From NCBI GenBank assembly GCA_963576565.1, contig OY755040.1, forward strand, positions 23,998,543 through 24,062,542: a stretch of 64,000 bases of DNA, written 5' to 3'. Position numbers and translations under genes: made by a program. This DNA is from Aspidapion aeneum (taxonomy: Eukaryota > Arthropoda > Insecta > Coleoptera > Brentidae). The notes beneath the pieces are model-generated. The model was given only the letters and a program-made list of their open reading frames with translations, was not told the DNA's origin and made no database searches. This document shows, piece by piece, positions 23,413-34,086 of the stretch. The stretch's first letter is position 1; each line of letters starts with the position of its first letter.

Positions 23413-23788
23413 GTTTACCACATTCAAAAGGTATTTTACAAATTACACTTTTTGAATTTTGTTCTTCATTTATTGGTTTTGTTCTTGTTAAAGTAGATCT
23501 AAGTTTATGTTCTGTCTTAAAAATTGTTTTTATATTATAGCTTTTTGCTATTCTCTTGATTTTGTTTGATATACCAGGTATGAAAGGAATCATAAACTTC
23601 TTAGTATCTAAATTAATTATATTCGCATTTTCCCTTCTTTTTGGGAACTCTATTCTATAAAAACAATTTTCTTTAAAATTTTTAGCATAGGAATTTTTTA
23701 TTAAAACCTCTTTAATTAATTATTTTTCTAATAAGAATCTGTTATTATAAGAACAATTTATGTTTGCCCTATGATATAAACTTTTAAC
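23413..23788 (-). pseudogene. Penelope-like element, C-terminal part (linker and GIY-YIG end)
   Basis: The minus-strand reading gives 'RGVVKSLYHRAN' near 23795, 'FYRIEFPKR', 'FMIPFIPGISNKIKRI', 'NIKTIFKTEHKLRSTLTR' and 'KIPFECGK'. This series matches the region between the reverse transcriptase and GIY-YIG endonuclease of Penelope-like elements. The endonuclease motif itself is broken right after the CGK. The RT part lies at 24159-24424, separated by an inserted tRNA-like element. A stop interrupts the frame near 23715. Confidence 0.78.
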
Positions 23789-23797
23789 AACACCTCT

Positions 23798-24149
23798 TTT
23801 TAAACAACAAGTGAAATTAAATAAAGAAAAATAGGAAAAAAGTTTTTCTGTCTTCGGCCGGGATTCCCACCCGGAACTTCTTGCTCTGTACGCAAACATT
23901 CTAAGCATTGTACTACCGAAGACCACACATAAATTTTCGGAAATCTTCTATCTTTGCAGGAGCGCGGTGTCTTAATACAAGAACGAGAAATTCTCAGGGT
24001 ATTAACTCGACTAAGTCATCCAACTGATCTATTTATCCCACTGTCAAAGGTACGATAACTCAGACGTTATTATTATTTACGTCTAATTTGAGTTATCAAT
24101 TATATGTATAGTTTTAGGTCCTTGCATTATTTGCAATTTGGTATTTGAT
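23798..24149 (-). mobile_element. tRNA-like element inserted in the Penelope relic, 9-bp TSD
   Basis: The 352-bp insert is flanked by 'aacacctct' at 23789-23797 and 24150-24158. On the minus strand it starts 'tatcaaataccaaattgc', carries the 'acctttgacagtggga' module, then a tRNA-like sequence, and ends 'cacttgttgttta'. These blocks recur in order in the longer element at 54858-55710, whose two ends are inverted repeats. Here the 3' inverted end is cut short. Removing the insert and one TSD copy rejoins the Penelope sequence. Confidence 0.72.
23850..23923 (-). ncRNA. tRNA-like module (not a canonical tRNA gene)
   Basis: 74 nt read on the minus strand. The ends 'gtcttcgg' and 'ccgaagac' pair as an acceptor stem. 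CCGGG-TGGGAAT-CCCGG forms a 5-bp T arm. TTTGC-GTACAGA-GCAAG forms a 5-bp anticodon arm with T33 and an apparent ACA anticodon. The variable loop is 5 nt. The D arm is weak in this copy but better in the related module at 55581 (GCTT/AGAGC). The T loop lacks the usual TTCGA here, although the copy at 55300 has 'attcgag'. It is best read as a SINE-type tRNA-derived head. Confidence 0.6.
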
Positions 24150-24158
24150 AACACCTCT

Positions 24159-24424
24159 ATTTGTATAGTAGAGTGATTTGATCCAAAATTTAATTATCTA
24201 TAAGTAAGTATGTATTGATTTTCTAAAAACAGATGTGTGAAAAGTATTTTGTTTTTCAATTAGTGTATCTAGAAACGGAAGCCTGTTACCAATTTCTTTT
24301 TCAAATGTAAAAAACTAGCATTTTTTTTTGTTACTCATAAAATATAGAAATTCATCTATTTTGTTTATATCACAAGGCAAAATACCAAAAATATCATCAA
24401 GATATCTAAACCAGACTATGGGTT
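24159..24424 (-). pseudogene. Penelope-like element, reverse transcriptase fragment
   Basis: The minus strand from 24424 reads 'WFRYLDDIFGIL' (the YLDD catalytic site), a stop near 24325, then 'NRLPFLDTLIEK' and 'SVFRKSIHTYL', followed by degraded sequence up to the TSD of the inserted element. The order RYxDDIF, then LPFLDxLI, then VYRKPTHT is characteristic of Penelope-like RT. It continues as the GIY-YIG linker at 23413-23788 beyond the insertion. At least two stops are present. Confidence 0.85.
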
Positions 24425-24484
24425 TATATTAAAATCTTTCGTGAAAATTACTTATTTTTTGTTTTACATTCAACTAAGTGAAAA

Positions 24485-24734
24485 ACTATGTTTTTAATTA
24501 ATTTACGTTTTTCGCCATACAAATATAGGCTTGCTATATATGGTGAAAAAGCACGGAAACCTCGAGATAGCGACGGTATTTTAATTTTTTCAGAAAAAAC
24601 ACATTTATTTGGTTTTGTTCGATATTTTAAAGACCCCCGTAGATATTTTAACTTTTTTCTTATTTAATTAAAATGGTATCTCTTATTGATTTACCTTGTA
24701 TCTTGTAGTCAGTTTGATTACAGTAAGTCAAGCA
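24485..24734. repeat. ACAGGGTGTCCCA-family repeat, left part
   Basis: It shares 'ataggcttgctatatatggt' and 'gatattttaaagacccc' with 28905-29285. It is interrupted by the hAT element at 24735 and continues at 25813. Confidence 0.6.
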
Positions 24735-25812
24735 CAGTGGCGGCTTGTGACGTTATAAATTGTGGGGGCAGAAATTTATATTGCATGGAAAAGGAGATAA
24801 AAAAACTCACCTAAACAATTTGATTTTAGCATATTACAAACAAGCAGCTACTTTGTGTAGTTTTTAGTTTATTTGTTTATATTTATTTTAGTCTATTCGC
24901 CCTTCTTTTACATGCGCAAAGTGCTCGGATTAGCACCAGTTTCAGACTAATCATGGCCCTGTAGGGCAACCTCAAAAATTTCACAGAATTTCAAACAGTC
25001 TATTAACCTTCTAAGTATATGTCTATTTTTTCCTACATGTTCATTATGTTCGGTAATGTTTTGCCTATAGGCATTATTCAATTGGCACCTAAGATCAGTC
25101 TTGCTAAGCATAGAAAATTCTATGTACTTATTTAAATAAGTAGCACTTAATTTGTGTCTTTAACTTTTTACTAAAGTGCTTGACATCACACATTCCATTG
25201 CCACCCACGCAGGGTAACTTTGTGGATTTTTCATAATAAGACAAATAAAGCAAAAAAAAGCATTTCCTTTTTCACAACCGCACAGCCAGTTTTCAGCATC
25301 GTATAATTTTTTATTACTTGCATTAAAATTTTGGTTAATTTTTAGGTCTGGTCTGTGTGACCCTAAAGATTTTATTTGTAATCGAAGTTCATATGTCACC
25401 GTATTTAAATTTGCACAGTTAATTATATATTGAACGGTATTTATTTCCATTTTGAAAACAAACAAAAATAAAAACAAGGCTTTTAACTACTGACCCTGAC
25501 GTACCCCAAATCAAAACAAACTCATACGTCTTCGCTAAGGATAGAACTTATTATAGACTTCAACTAAAACAAACATTCTGCTCGCCCCCGCGCAAGAACA
25601 GCTACCCATACACCGCTGAAAAATGGGTTAAATTAAAATCTTGTCCCGCGCGGTAAAACAGTTTGCCCAGTCAACCACAAAGTAAAAAAAAGAACTAGAT
25701 ATGTCGTAAGGAAAGATTTAACTTTTTTTAAATAAATCAGTTAAAAATACTGGTTGTTGTCTAGTTTTGGGAGGGCACTGCCCCGTTGCCCTCCCTGTAG
25801 TAGCCGCCACTG
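24735..25812 (-). mobile_element. hAT element, copy 1
   Basis: The tips 'cagtggcggct' (24735) and 'agccgccactg' (ending 25812) are terminal inverted repeats of hAT type. The sequence 'agtcaagc' is present on both sides (24726-24733 and 25816-25823), offset by one to three bases from the tips, which fits an 8-bp target duplication. The right end is GC-rich ('gggagggcactgccccgttg'). It carries a decayed transposase on the minus strand and interrupts an ACAGGGTGTCCCA-family repeat. A second copy is at 42963. Confidence 0.8.
24890..25477 (-). pseudogene. hAT transposase, decayed, with TTF-type zinc finger
   Basis: The minus frame from 25477 contains 'YELRLQIKSLGSHRPDL' and then 'WLCGCEKGNAFFCFICL', the TTF-type zinc-finger start of ZMYM1-like hAT transposases. 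The frame ends near 25160. Further downstream, in another frame, 'RLIDCLKFCEIFEVALQGHD' (about 25010-24950) matches the conserved segment after the finger. The catalytic RNase H-like core and the dimerisation region are missing. It is non-functional. Confidence 0.75.
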
Positions 25813-25972
25813 GTCAGTCAAGCCACGCTGAGGATGGAAATGCCTTTGTCTGAAACACCGGTGTACGTGGTTGACTTTTCCCCTTTAAAGTTGCCTTTTA
25901 TACTTTGTATCTCTTACTGTTTTCGAAATCCCGTCCGTAGGTAATTTTATTTTATTTGGGACACCCTGTATA
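25813..25972. repeat. ACAGGGTGTCCCA-family repeat, right part
   Basis: It ends 'ttgggacaccctgtata', like 29265-29284. Positions 25828-25856 carry 'CTGAGGA...GAAAC', a hammerhead-like core (CUGANGA then GAAA), but the intervening stem is weak. Confidence 0.6.
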
Positions 25973-26545
25973 GCTGGAAGAAGCAGATTAGAACCAGGTT
26001 CATATGTGGGCGTACATAAGGTCGCCTACAATAAAGCCTAATTAAACAGTACATTATTTAATGCAAACATTCGGTCTGCCGCAAACATTCGAATCCCCTG
26101 CGGGGAATTGTTAATTATGTACCGGACAATTTCTCGAATGTATTGAGGTTTCATCCTTGAGCATTTGCGAAAATTGAGCCAGATAAAAGTGTATTTATAC
26201 ATGAATAATTTAACAAACAATTGGTTATCGTACAGTAAAACTGAAAACAAAGAAAGTACTTTTGTTAATTTGCTTTAAACTTTATTTCAAAAAATGGATT
26301 ATCAACATTAGAGTGTTTTTTGATCTAGCTCTTTATTCTCGAATTTCATTACTTTATTGGTTACCGAAAATAAAGATAACAGTCGCTATTTTTTTTGTTT
26401 TTGTGGACTTGCGAACAAAGACTAAATAGAACAAATAGCTAGTTTATCTTATATTTTAATTTGGTTTTTATTTTTTTTTTAACATTAAGAACTTTCATAT
26501 CTATAAATCTGCTATCACAGAATCACTACCAAGATTCGTTTCCAT
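25973..26545. other. Unassigned stretch
   Basis: Nothing recognised. The minus frame 26038-26250 has no motif. Confidence 0.4.
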
Positions 26546-26958
26546 TAGGGGAGCGGGGGGTAATGGGAGCCGTTGGGTAATGGGAGCCACCAAGGTTACT
26601 CATCCCTGGATAACAATCAGACATATCCGAACGCACCCAACGCTTTGGCTTGTTCGCCCTACTAGCCCCAGCCACCTGCGTAAGCTTGTCAGTTGTTGTC
26701 GATAGTGTACGAGAGCGCTGCTTGTTTTCATTACTTTATATCTAAGAACACTTATTAAAGACGTGGTAAGTACTGCTATGTTTATTACTTTTAAATAAAT
26801 TTTGTGGCAGGTAGTTTACTAATATTGGTATTCCAGAAATAGTTTATTTGAAATAAAAAAGGTACCCTTCTATTTTAAATAACCTCAAATTTAGCAAGTG
26901 ATCATATGGAGTGATGAGAGCTAAGTGGATCCCATTGCCCGCATTGGCTCCCTACTTT
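26546..26958. mobile_element. Possible MITE with GGGTAATGGGAGCC ends
   Basis: The left end has two copies of 'gggtaatgggagcc' (26559 and 26575). The right end has 'tcccattgcccgcattggct', an imperfect complement. The TSD is unclear. Confidence 0.45.
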
Positions 26959-27005
26959 GCAAAAACGCATTAAAAATAAATAAATTTGCAAATGTGACCT
27001 GAAAT

Positions 27006-27860
27006 GAAACCGTATAATTTATAAAACAATCGTTAAAACAAAAAAATAAACAAATTTTGTGAGAACCACTACACCAATTTTATTAGTTTGTACCTCGTTA
27101 TTCGGGAGCAAAGTAGTATTTTTCCTAAGTTAAAAAAAAGATTAAAACATTTTCGGAAAATAAGAATAAACGTGCCTCGTTAAAGGGTCAAGTTTGATTC
27201 TGTCCGACATCTTAACTTTTAACCATGGTTTTTTTTATTTCACTAAGATCGGTTTAGCAATAATGAGTTTATAACGAAATAAATGCAGACAGTATTAGCA
27301 ATGCAATCGTATAATCTGTAAAACAATGGCTGAAACAAACATCGATTTTTTGAGAATCATCACACACACCCATTTTACTAATTTGTCTGGTTGTTCCGGG
27401 CAAAAGTAGTGCTTCTCTATAAATATGAAAAAGAACTAAAACATTGTTAAAAAATAAGAATAAACACGCCATTTTCAAAAATCAAGTATGAATCTGTCCG
27501 CCATCTTAAATTTTAAGGTGGCTGTAAATTTTGATCATAATCTTTAAAAGGCAATCAATTCTCACCAGGATGTTTTTTATTTCATCAAAATCGATTCAGT
27601 ATTAATGAAGTTATAAGGAAATAAATGCAGGCATGATTGGCAAGGCAATCGTATAATATTCACAACATTGATTGAAAAAAAATATATGTTTTTAAAACCA
27701 CCGAATCGATTTTGCGGATTCCTACCTTATTGTACGTGGCAAGAATGCAGCTTTTTTATCGATTTAAAAAAATAATTAAAACATGTTTGTAACACAAGAA
27801 TAAACGAGCATCTTTGAAGGGTACATCTTAATTTCGTCCTCGATCTTGCATTTTCAGATG
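27006..27860. repeat. Three tandem copies of a ~300-340-bp unit
   Basis: Units start near 27006, 27302 and 27643. Each begins with 'cgtataat', has 'agaataaac' about 160 bases on, and then 'tctgtccg(c/a)catctt' or a close variant. The periods are about 296 and 341 bp. The units are strongly diverged and no conserved protein is seen. Confidence 0.7.
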
Positions 27861-28904
27861 GCGGACAAAACATATATTTGTTCAAAACTCTGATTAATTC
27901 TCTGGCAAGTGCAGGTTGTCCGAATAAAGTCGTTGGTATAGTTCAAAAGTAATAATGAAAAATAATTTGTCAGGTTTTTTTTGGCCCACCAGGTATATAG
28001 CAGATTATACTCATCTGGTCTTGTTCTAGTTTCTCTCGTATCTCGGTAGATGGCGCTTCTTGCGACGGTTTTCTCCCTATAGACATAGGATGAAAGACAA
28101 AACGGTCTGATTAACTTCGCAAGCATAAGGACGAAAGACGAAACAGTTAACTGTGAACACTTATTACGTATCCATTGGATCTTGGACCCCCGTAAGGTTA
28201 AGCTTTCGAGCTACCTACGGAAAAATATGAAAGAAACAAAAACTTCTTTTTAATCGATTAGCCACGAAAACTTGAATTTTTATATTTTTATATTCAAGGG
28301 TACTAAAATTTATGTTTTAAACATTTTAATAAGGCACGAATCAAAATAAGCATTTCCGGCATTTCATTTAAAAAGTTTTGAAATTTTAAATTTGTTGGAA
28401 TTAAATAGAACTGATTTAAAAACAAAGCGGAAACAAACTTTACCAGTCTCCTGTGTACGGAGGGTGTTTATTAATAAACTTTCCCTACAGAAAACTTTTT
28501 TGCTATTCGACTAATTTAAAAAGCAGCAAACATACATTTTTATAGTGAAAATTTACAAATAAATACGTCGTAGGTAGGGAAGAACCGCTATGAAGTGGAC
28601 ACTTTATCAAAAATAGTAAAATTGACATTCTATAGACAACGTAATTATTCAAAAGTATGTAAGGGGAAAGCTTAATTAATATACTTGTAAAATGAACTAT
28701 TAAAAGAAAACAGGCAAGCTTATGGTCTGAGTAATATTCAATCCTTTGTTTCTGAAATACAAGATTTAAAGAAATTCTATTATTTCTTCGCCAGAGAAAA
28801 ATAAAAAAAATAAGGGTCTTAAAGATTTGCATATTTATTAAATAAAGGGAAAAGTTTTGAAAGGTAGTTACGTAGGTATAACAACAAACACAAGTGATAA
28901 GCTA
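27861..28904. other. Unassigned stretch
   Basis: The minus frames at 27854-28126 and 28503-28832 show no motif and are probably chance. Confidence 0.45.
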
Positions 28905-29284
28905 TTTTTTTACTAAATCCACATTTTCCGTCATCCAAAGATAGGCTTATTATATATGGTTGAAAAGCTTCTTTTATGCTCTATCTATTGAAGTATATAT
29001 AGTAAAAAACTGTTAACGTCATTCAATTGACCGTAGTTGTATATACAAAACTACCAAATTTCATTAAATTTATTTGTAAAATGGCGGCGATATTTAAATT
29101 TTTCAAAAAACACAATTTTTAGTTTTTGCCCGATATTTTAAAAACCCCTGTAGATATTTTTATTTTTGATACAGCACCTGCTTAGGCTTAGAATAGCGCA
29201 ACTTTTTTCTGATTTAAACAAACTCGTATCTCTTACCGTTTCCGAAATCTCCATGTAGTTTATTTTTTTTGGGACACCCTGTAT
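28905..29284. repeat. ACAGGGTGTCCCA-family repeat, fuller copy
   Basis: It shares 'gataggcttattatatatgg' with 24540, and 'gtagatatttttatttttga' and 'ggacaccctgtata' with 34087-34458 (complement). The left end is not inverted relative to the right end, unlike the copy at 34087. Confidence 0.65.
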
Positions 29285-29624
29285 ACTATGTTGCATTAAA
29301 TTTTGAAAACTGTATTTACCCTGCTGTCTGAACATTATCGAATAATCAACCTTGCCGCAGCCAATATACGTATTCCAGACTAAACATAAAGAGACGCCGT
29401 GTCACACGTCACGTCCATTGAACGTGTATTATGGCTATAGCCCTCAGGGTCGACACCGTTATCACGACTATATATATAAGGGTTTTATTATGAACTCAAC
29501 AGGTCTGGGTTATTTATTATAAATGTAGCAAATGGAATAGTTCAGATCTCCCACAAAGGCTTCCAAATTTACTAAGTACTAGGGTGCTTTTGGTCAGGCT
29601 TTTTGTCAGTATGTTAAGGCCTTC
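29285..29624. other. Unassigned stretch
   Basis: Nothing recognised. Confidence 0.4.
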
Positions 29625-30035
29625 ACACACACATCCGTAGCATGGTGCATAGCATGACATAGCATAGCATGACGCTTTTTACTGAAATCTCATCTTACAC
29701 AGTTCCGCATAAGGGTGCACAGGTCTATTTGGCTCCTTATCTATCAATAAAAGGGGAAATAATAACAATAACACTTTTTTCACCTAATTGTTTTTGTTCT
29801 ATATATTTAAAAAATCATTATTTATTATTTTTTCACGTGTTTTCCATATGCACTGTAATCACGTGATACGAAGCCGTAATTCTATTGGCTACGCATAAGA
29901 GACCTCCGTAAAAAGTTCAACCTTACGGACTTTCCTTATGCAAATCCAATATAGCCGCGACTATTCGATCGCTGATTGGTTGAAAGTCCTATGCTACGCG
30001 TGCTGTGGCCTATGCAAGTTTGTGTTTGATCAGCT
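29625..30035. mobile_element. Possible short-TIR element
   Basis: 'cacacacatccgtagcat' plus repeated 'catagcatgacatagcatag' at the left faces 'cctatgctacg' and 'gcctatgcaagtttgtgt' at the right, an imperfect inverted arrangement. The boundaries are uncertain. Confidence 0.35.
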
Positions 30036-30812
30036 TTACCCAGAGATATGAGAGATATATCTGGCTTTAACCTTACCCTTATTCTGCGCGGGCATACCCG
30101 CTGCTATTAGTAGTAGTTTGGTAATTAGCAAATAGATCGCGAGATGTCTCTTTTTTCTATAGCAATAAAAATTAAGGCCACTAAATTTTCAGCGCTATTT
30201 ATTCGTTAACAACTGAAGTACAGAAAGTTCCCATATGGGATCTCACTACGGAGACTATGTACATTTTTATCCTATGCAGCCTTAATTTAACAAACAAAAA
30301 ATCGTATGTGGTCTCAATTTAGGATTTTTTCAAATTTAAATACGGTGCTCTTGGTCACGTTTTTTGCCAATCTGTCACACTTACCTTTATTGTCTCTATC
30401 TACATAATAAACACCAATCAAAAGATAACAAACTTTCTAACCTTTGATACGCGATACAGTTGGTTGTGGGTGGCTGTCTTTCCAACGGTAAAGGTAACCG
30501 TTACTCGGCTCTTATTAGGGACATTTTGTGTCGCATATTTGACACTTTATTATCGTTATTGTTATTACTGGGTCTCCGCATTATCAGATTCCCGCTCCTC
30601 TATTCTTATTTACGGTAACGGCGTCCGGTTCTTTGTTACTGTTATTTTTTAAGGTTAGATTTACAGGTTAGTTGTTATGTTTATTTTAATGCAGTCGAAT
30701 TTTTTGCTAAAATTCTGTAGTTTGGTTTGTAAAAGGCCATAAATCTAATAAAAATAAATGAACAAAAGTTGAAGAAATGTAAAACTACGAACTTAAGATT
30801 TGTGTAATGCTT
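30036..30812. other. Unassigned stretch
   Basis: Nothing recognised. The frame at 30464-30652 has no motif. Confidence 0.4.
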
Positions 30813-30821
30813 ATCTTTAGT

Positions 30822-31772
30822 AGGGTGACCATACGTCCGGATAAAGCCGGACAAGTTCGGCTTTTTGGGCAAAATAAAATGTCCGGCCGGCTTTTTTCTT
30901 TGTCCGGATTTTTGGCGATCCAAGAGACCTTATATTTTTGCTCATCCTGAGGCGCAATTAGTAGGGGGGCATCTAGGGGAATTAGAGCTCCAATCTTAAA
31001 ATTAGTTCCCCAAACGAAACGAGCACAATATATCAGGAACAAACTATTCAAGTAACTTAAAAATTTCCGGTCCGGCGCCTATACTTTTAAAACTAACCAA
31101 AAAATATTTATGACCATTTATTTTTTAAATTATTTTTTTTTAAACTTGCCCTTGCTGCGTCATTTTTTTTTGTTTTAACCATAAATTTTCTTCTGTGGCA
31201 ACATCTTTTGCGACCGATAATTTATTTTTCTACGGTGTAATTTTCTTCGAAACGTACCAAATTTCTCGAAAATTTTCGCCATAGGCGCATTTTTTTAAAA
31301 ATTTTAATTAGTTTCTACCGATTCCAATTTTTTTGAGTTTTTTTTCCTACGGCGCTATTTTTTAATTTTTTTAGTAGTTTTTTTAGATTGCAACTTTTAA
31401 ACTTTTGAAAAAATTTTTTACTTCTTCATTATTTTTTTAATATTTCAGAAACTGTCTTCTACAGCCCGCTTTTTAGTGCTTAATTTTTTAAATTTTTGTA
31501 TGCGGTGCAATTTTTCCCAAAAGGTACCTACTTATTTTTATTTGATTTTCTAGTACGTACATAGTTAGATTTTTTCTAGATTGCAACTTTTTATATATCT
31601 TATGTGCTAAGCCCTTTTTCCGTTCCGTTTTGGTTCCAACAGACATTTTTTTTATCATCAAATTTTTTTAGGAGAGTTTTTTAAAATTACCCATTTTGTC
31701 CGACTTTTATCGAAAATCCGGCTTTTTCGTCTCTGACGTCCTCCTTTTACGCGTAACCCATATGGTCACCCT
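30822..31772. mobile_element. MITE-like element, GGGTGACCATA family, copy 2, with 9-bp TSD
   Basis: The left tip 'agggtgaccatacgtccgg' faces the right tip 'catatggtcaccct'. An exact 9-bp duplication 'atctttagt' flanks it (30813-30821 and 31773-31781). The 951-bp interior is related throughout to 14821-16180. A 9-bp TSD is typical of Mutator-like elements, but no transposase is present to confirm this. It could be a non-autonomous derivative of another superfamily. Confidence 0.88.
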
Positions 31773-31781
31773 ATCTTTAGT

Positions 31782-32319
31782 GTTTCAAAATCTTTCTTTA
31801 TTTGCCATGGAAGTTCCCTTTATTATCTCTATTAGAAATAACGGTAAGAGCTGTCAAATTTGCGGTTATTTTAACTGACCAAAACTCACATTTTACATAT
31901 TATAATAGTACATAAACATTTAGATATTTGTTTGTTTATTTATTTATTTATCACGTAATTAATTTTTGGTTTAAAATTTTTGATTAATTATTGTGGTTGT
32001 TATGCAAGCTAAAACTAATTAATTTTAGTTAATATGATATAATAATAAATTAATTAAAAGGGGTTTACAACGCCTTTTTAGAAATGACAAAGCAATATTT
32101 CAGACAAAAAAATTTAGTTTTTGTACTTTTATTCATTAGGTAAGCATAGAGTCAAAAAAGTTTTCAGCTTTTTTTTTAAAGAAGAGGTTTTTTTCTGATA
32201 TTTTCAAAATACAGAACTATGAATTTTCTCCAACGCCAAAATAAATCAGTTCCGGCTTTTCCAATTTCCCTATACATCCATTGAAAAACCACGAATTTTT
32301 TAAAAAATCTTCAGTAGAG
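31782..32319. other. Unassigned stretch with (TTTA)n
   Basis: A TTTA/TTTG run at about 31930-31950 may be the tail of a minus-strand LINE fragment. Nothing else was recognised. Confidence 0.4.
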
Positions 32320-32325
32320 ATTTTT

Positions 32326-32361
32326 ACCTTCCTAGCCCACGCAGCAATGGCTAGAGAAGGT
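32326..32361. repeat. Hairpin end of the GT-rich dispersed repeat family
   Basis: 'accttcctagcc' and 'ggctagagaaggt' pair across a loop containing 'cacgcagcaat'. The same hairpin occurs at 55185-55220 and 62057-62091. Confidence 0.65.
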
Positions 32362-32444
32362 ATTGTTTACAAAACTGCATTACAAAATAAAGGTTTACAC
32401 ACAAAAAACGCGTCCTGAAATCTGTACATTGCACACGCTGTATG

Positions 32445-32635
32445 CAGCGGCGTAGCGTGCCCGAAAGGGCGGGGGGGGGGGGGGGCGACAGCTAAAAAGG
32501 GCGCCTCTGAAAACTGATGAAAAATCTTCCGGCAACAAAAAAAAAACAAAAGGTCAAAAAGGGGCGCCTCTCACAAATCTTGCGACCAAAAAAAAAAGAA
32601 CCGCGCCGTAGAAATTTGAACCGCGCCGTCTCCAA

Positions 32636-32684
<49 letters not shown>

Positions 32685-32881
32685 TCATCATATGTCAGGG
32701 GGCGGCCGCTAAGTCACAAGAGCGCGTCTGACGAAATCTTGCAACTAAAAAAAAAAAGGTCATCATGTATGAGGGGGCGGCCGATACGACACAAGGGCGC
32801 CTCTCCCACCTATGGGGCGCCACTACCCTCGGGGCGGGGGGGGGCGACGAACCCCCCGCGCCCCCCCACGCTACGCCGCTG
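32445..32881. mobile_element. hAT-type MITE with long poly(A) and poly(G) tracts
   Basis: Tips 'cagcggcgtagcgtg' and 'cacgctacgccgctg' are perfect inverted repeats. Flanking 8-mers 'gctgtatg' (32437-32444) and 'actgtatg' (32882-32889) differ at one base. The interior contains about three imperfect units with 'gggcgcctct', an A-rich stretch and 'ggtca'; one A run is 46 bases (32637-32682). The lysine-rich frame across it is an artefact of the A run. Confidence 0.88.
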
Positions 32882-32889
32882 ACTGTATG

Positions 32890-34086
32890 CAAAGTATCCT
32901 TTGCACACGGGAAAGTCATCGTTTTCTACGCATTTTTAGTTTGGTATATAGTTCTATCATAACAAGAACAAATAATTCCCTTGACTAGAGAAGTCTTAGT
33001 AATCTTCACTTTGTTGTTTTCTTGACAAGGACTGAAGATACAATGTTAACATTTTGCAAAATATCTGATTTTGCAGTAATTTAAAGAAGAGTATAATTTC
33101 TATTTGCAGTTGTAAAAATAGTGTCGTAAAGAACTCGTTTGACATATTCTTTACACACGTCTCTTAACTTGTGGATGTCGCCTTCGGCTCAGTCCATACA
33201 CTTTTTCCCTTAGGGTTCGTTTTTAAATCAAGTCGTATGCTATTTTAACCATATACGTAATATTCCAATACCCACGGTAATTTCCAGTTCTTGATGAAAA
33301 CATTAAGAAATGGCAATATCAAATGTACATAAGAGTGTCCTTCTTGTAGAATTTAGTATAAAATGTCCTGATTGGTTATTTTTAAACACATGCTTTAATT
33401 TACTTATGCATCTTATTTTATTGGTGTATATCGTCCCCACACATTTGACCCGTGTCGTCACATTGATTTATCGGCGCACAGTGGCCAAAAACCCTATCTA
33501 TGTAAATGTACAACTACAACTTTAAATAACGATATAGAGATTTTTTTTAAAGAGTTTAATCGCAAGCAAGTTTTTTTCAAATAAGGCAATTTCATTTGTG
33601 GCGCCTTTTTGAAAGGCTTCACATCGTCTCCTGGATCAATAAATAATGTGACAGCTTTGACCAACGTCAAAAATGATGGAAAGGTTAATAGGCTAAAAAG
33701 GGCACTAAACTGAGAGATTCTCGTAAGACCTATTAACGGCAATAATCTCTATATGCAAAGTGAGGCAAAAATATTGATATTTTTTGTAGAGAGAGCACGC
33801 TGCGCAGGAGGTGCTACTGACAACATTGACAAACACTTTAATGACAAATCACAAATGACAATCTCCTTGAAGTATTAAGTTCACAGAATACCACAGGTGA
33901 TTAGAACTAGAGAGAGAAAGATTGCAATGCTTAGCATTTATTGTATGTTGTCACTCTAAAAAAAACTGTTAAATTTTTGTCTCAGTGTCTCATATAGCCG
34001 TGGTCGTTCCAGTTACTTCGTATATAATTCATTAAGTTGCGGGTAGTATAATTCTTACATATAGATAATATTCAAAAAGTACTTAC
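32890..34086. other. Unassigned stretch
   Basis: Nothing recognised. Frames at 33310-33525 and 33494-33742 have no motif. Confidence 0.4.

Noticed and set aside
32517..32882. Lysine-rich plus-strand frame
   Set aside because: Created by the 46-base A run inside a hAT MITE.
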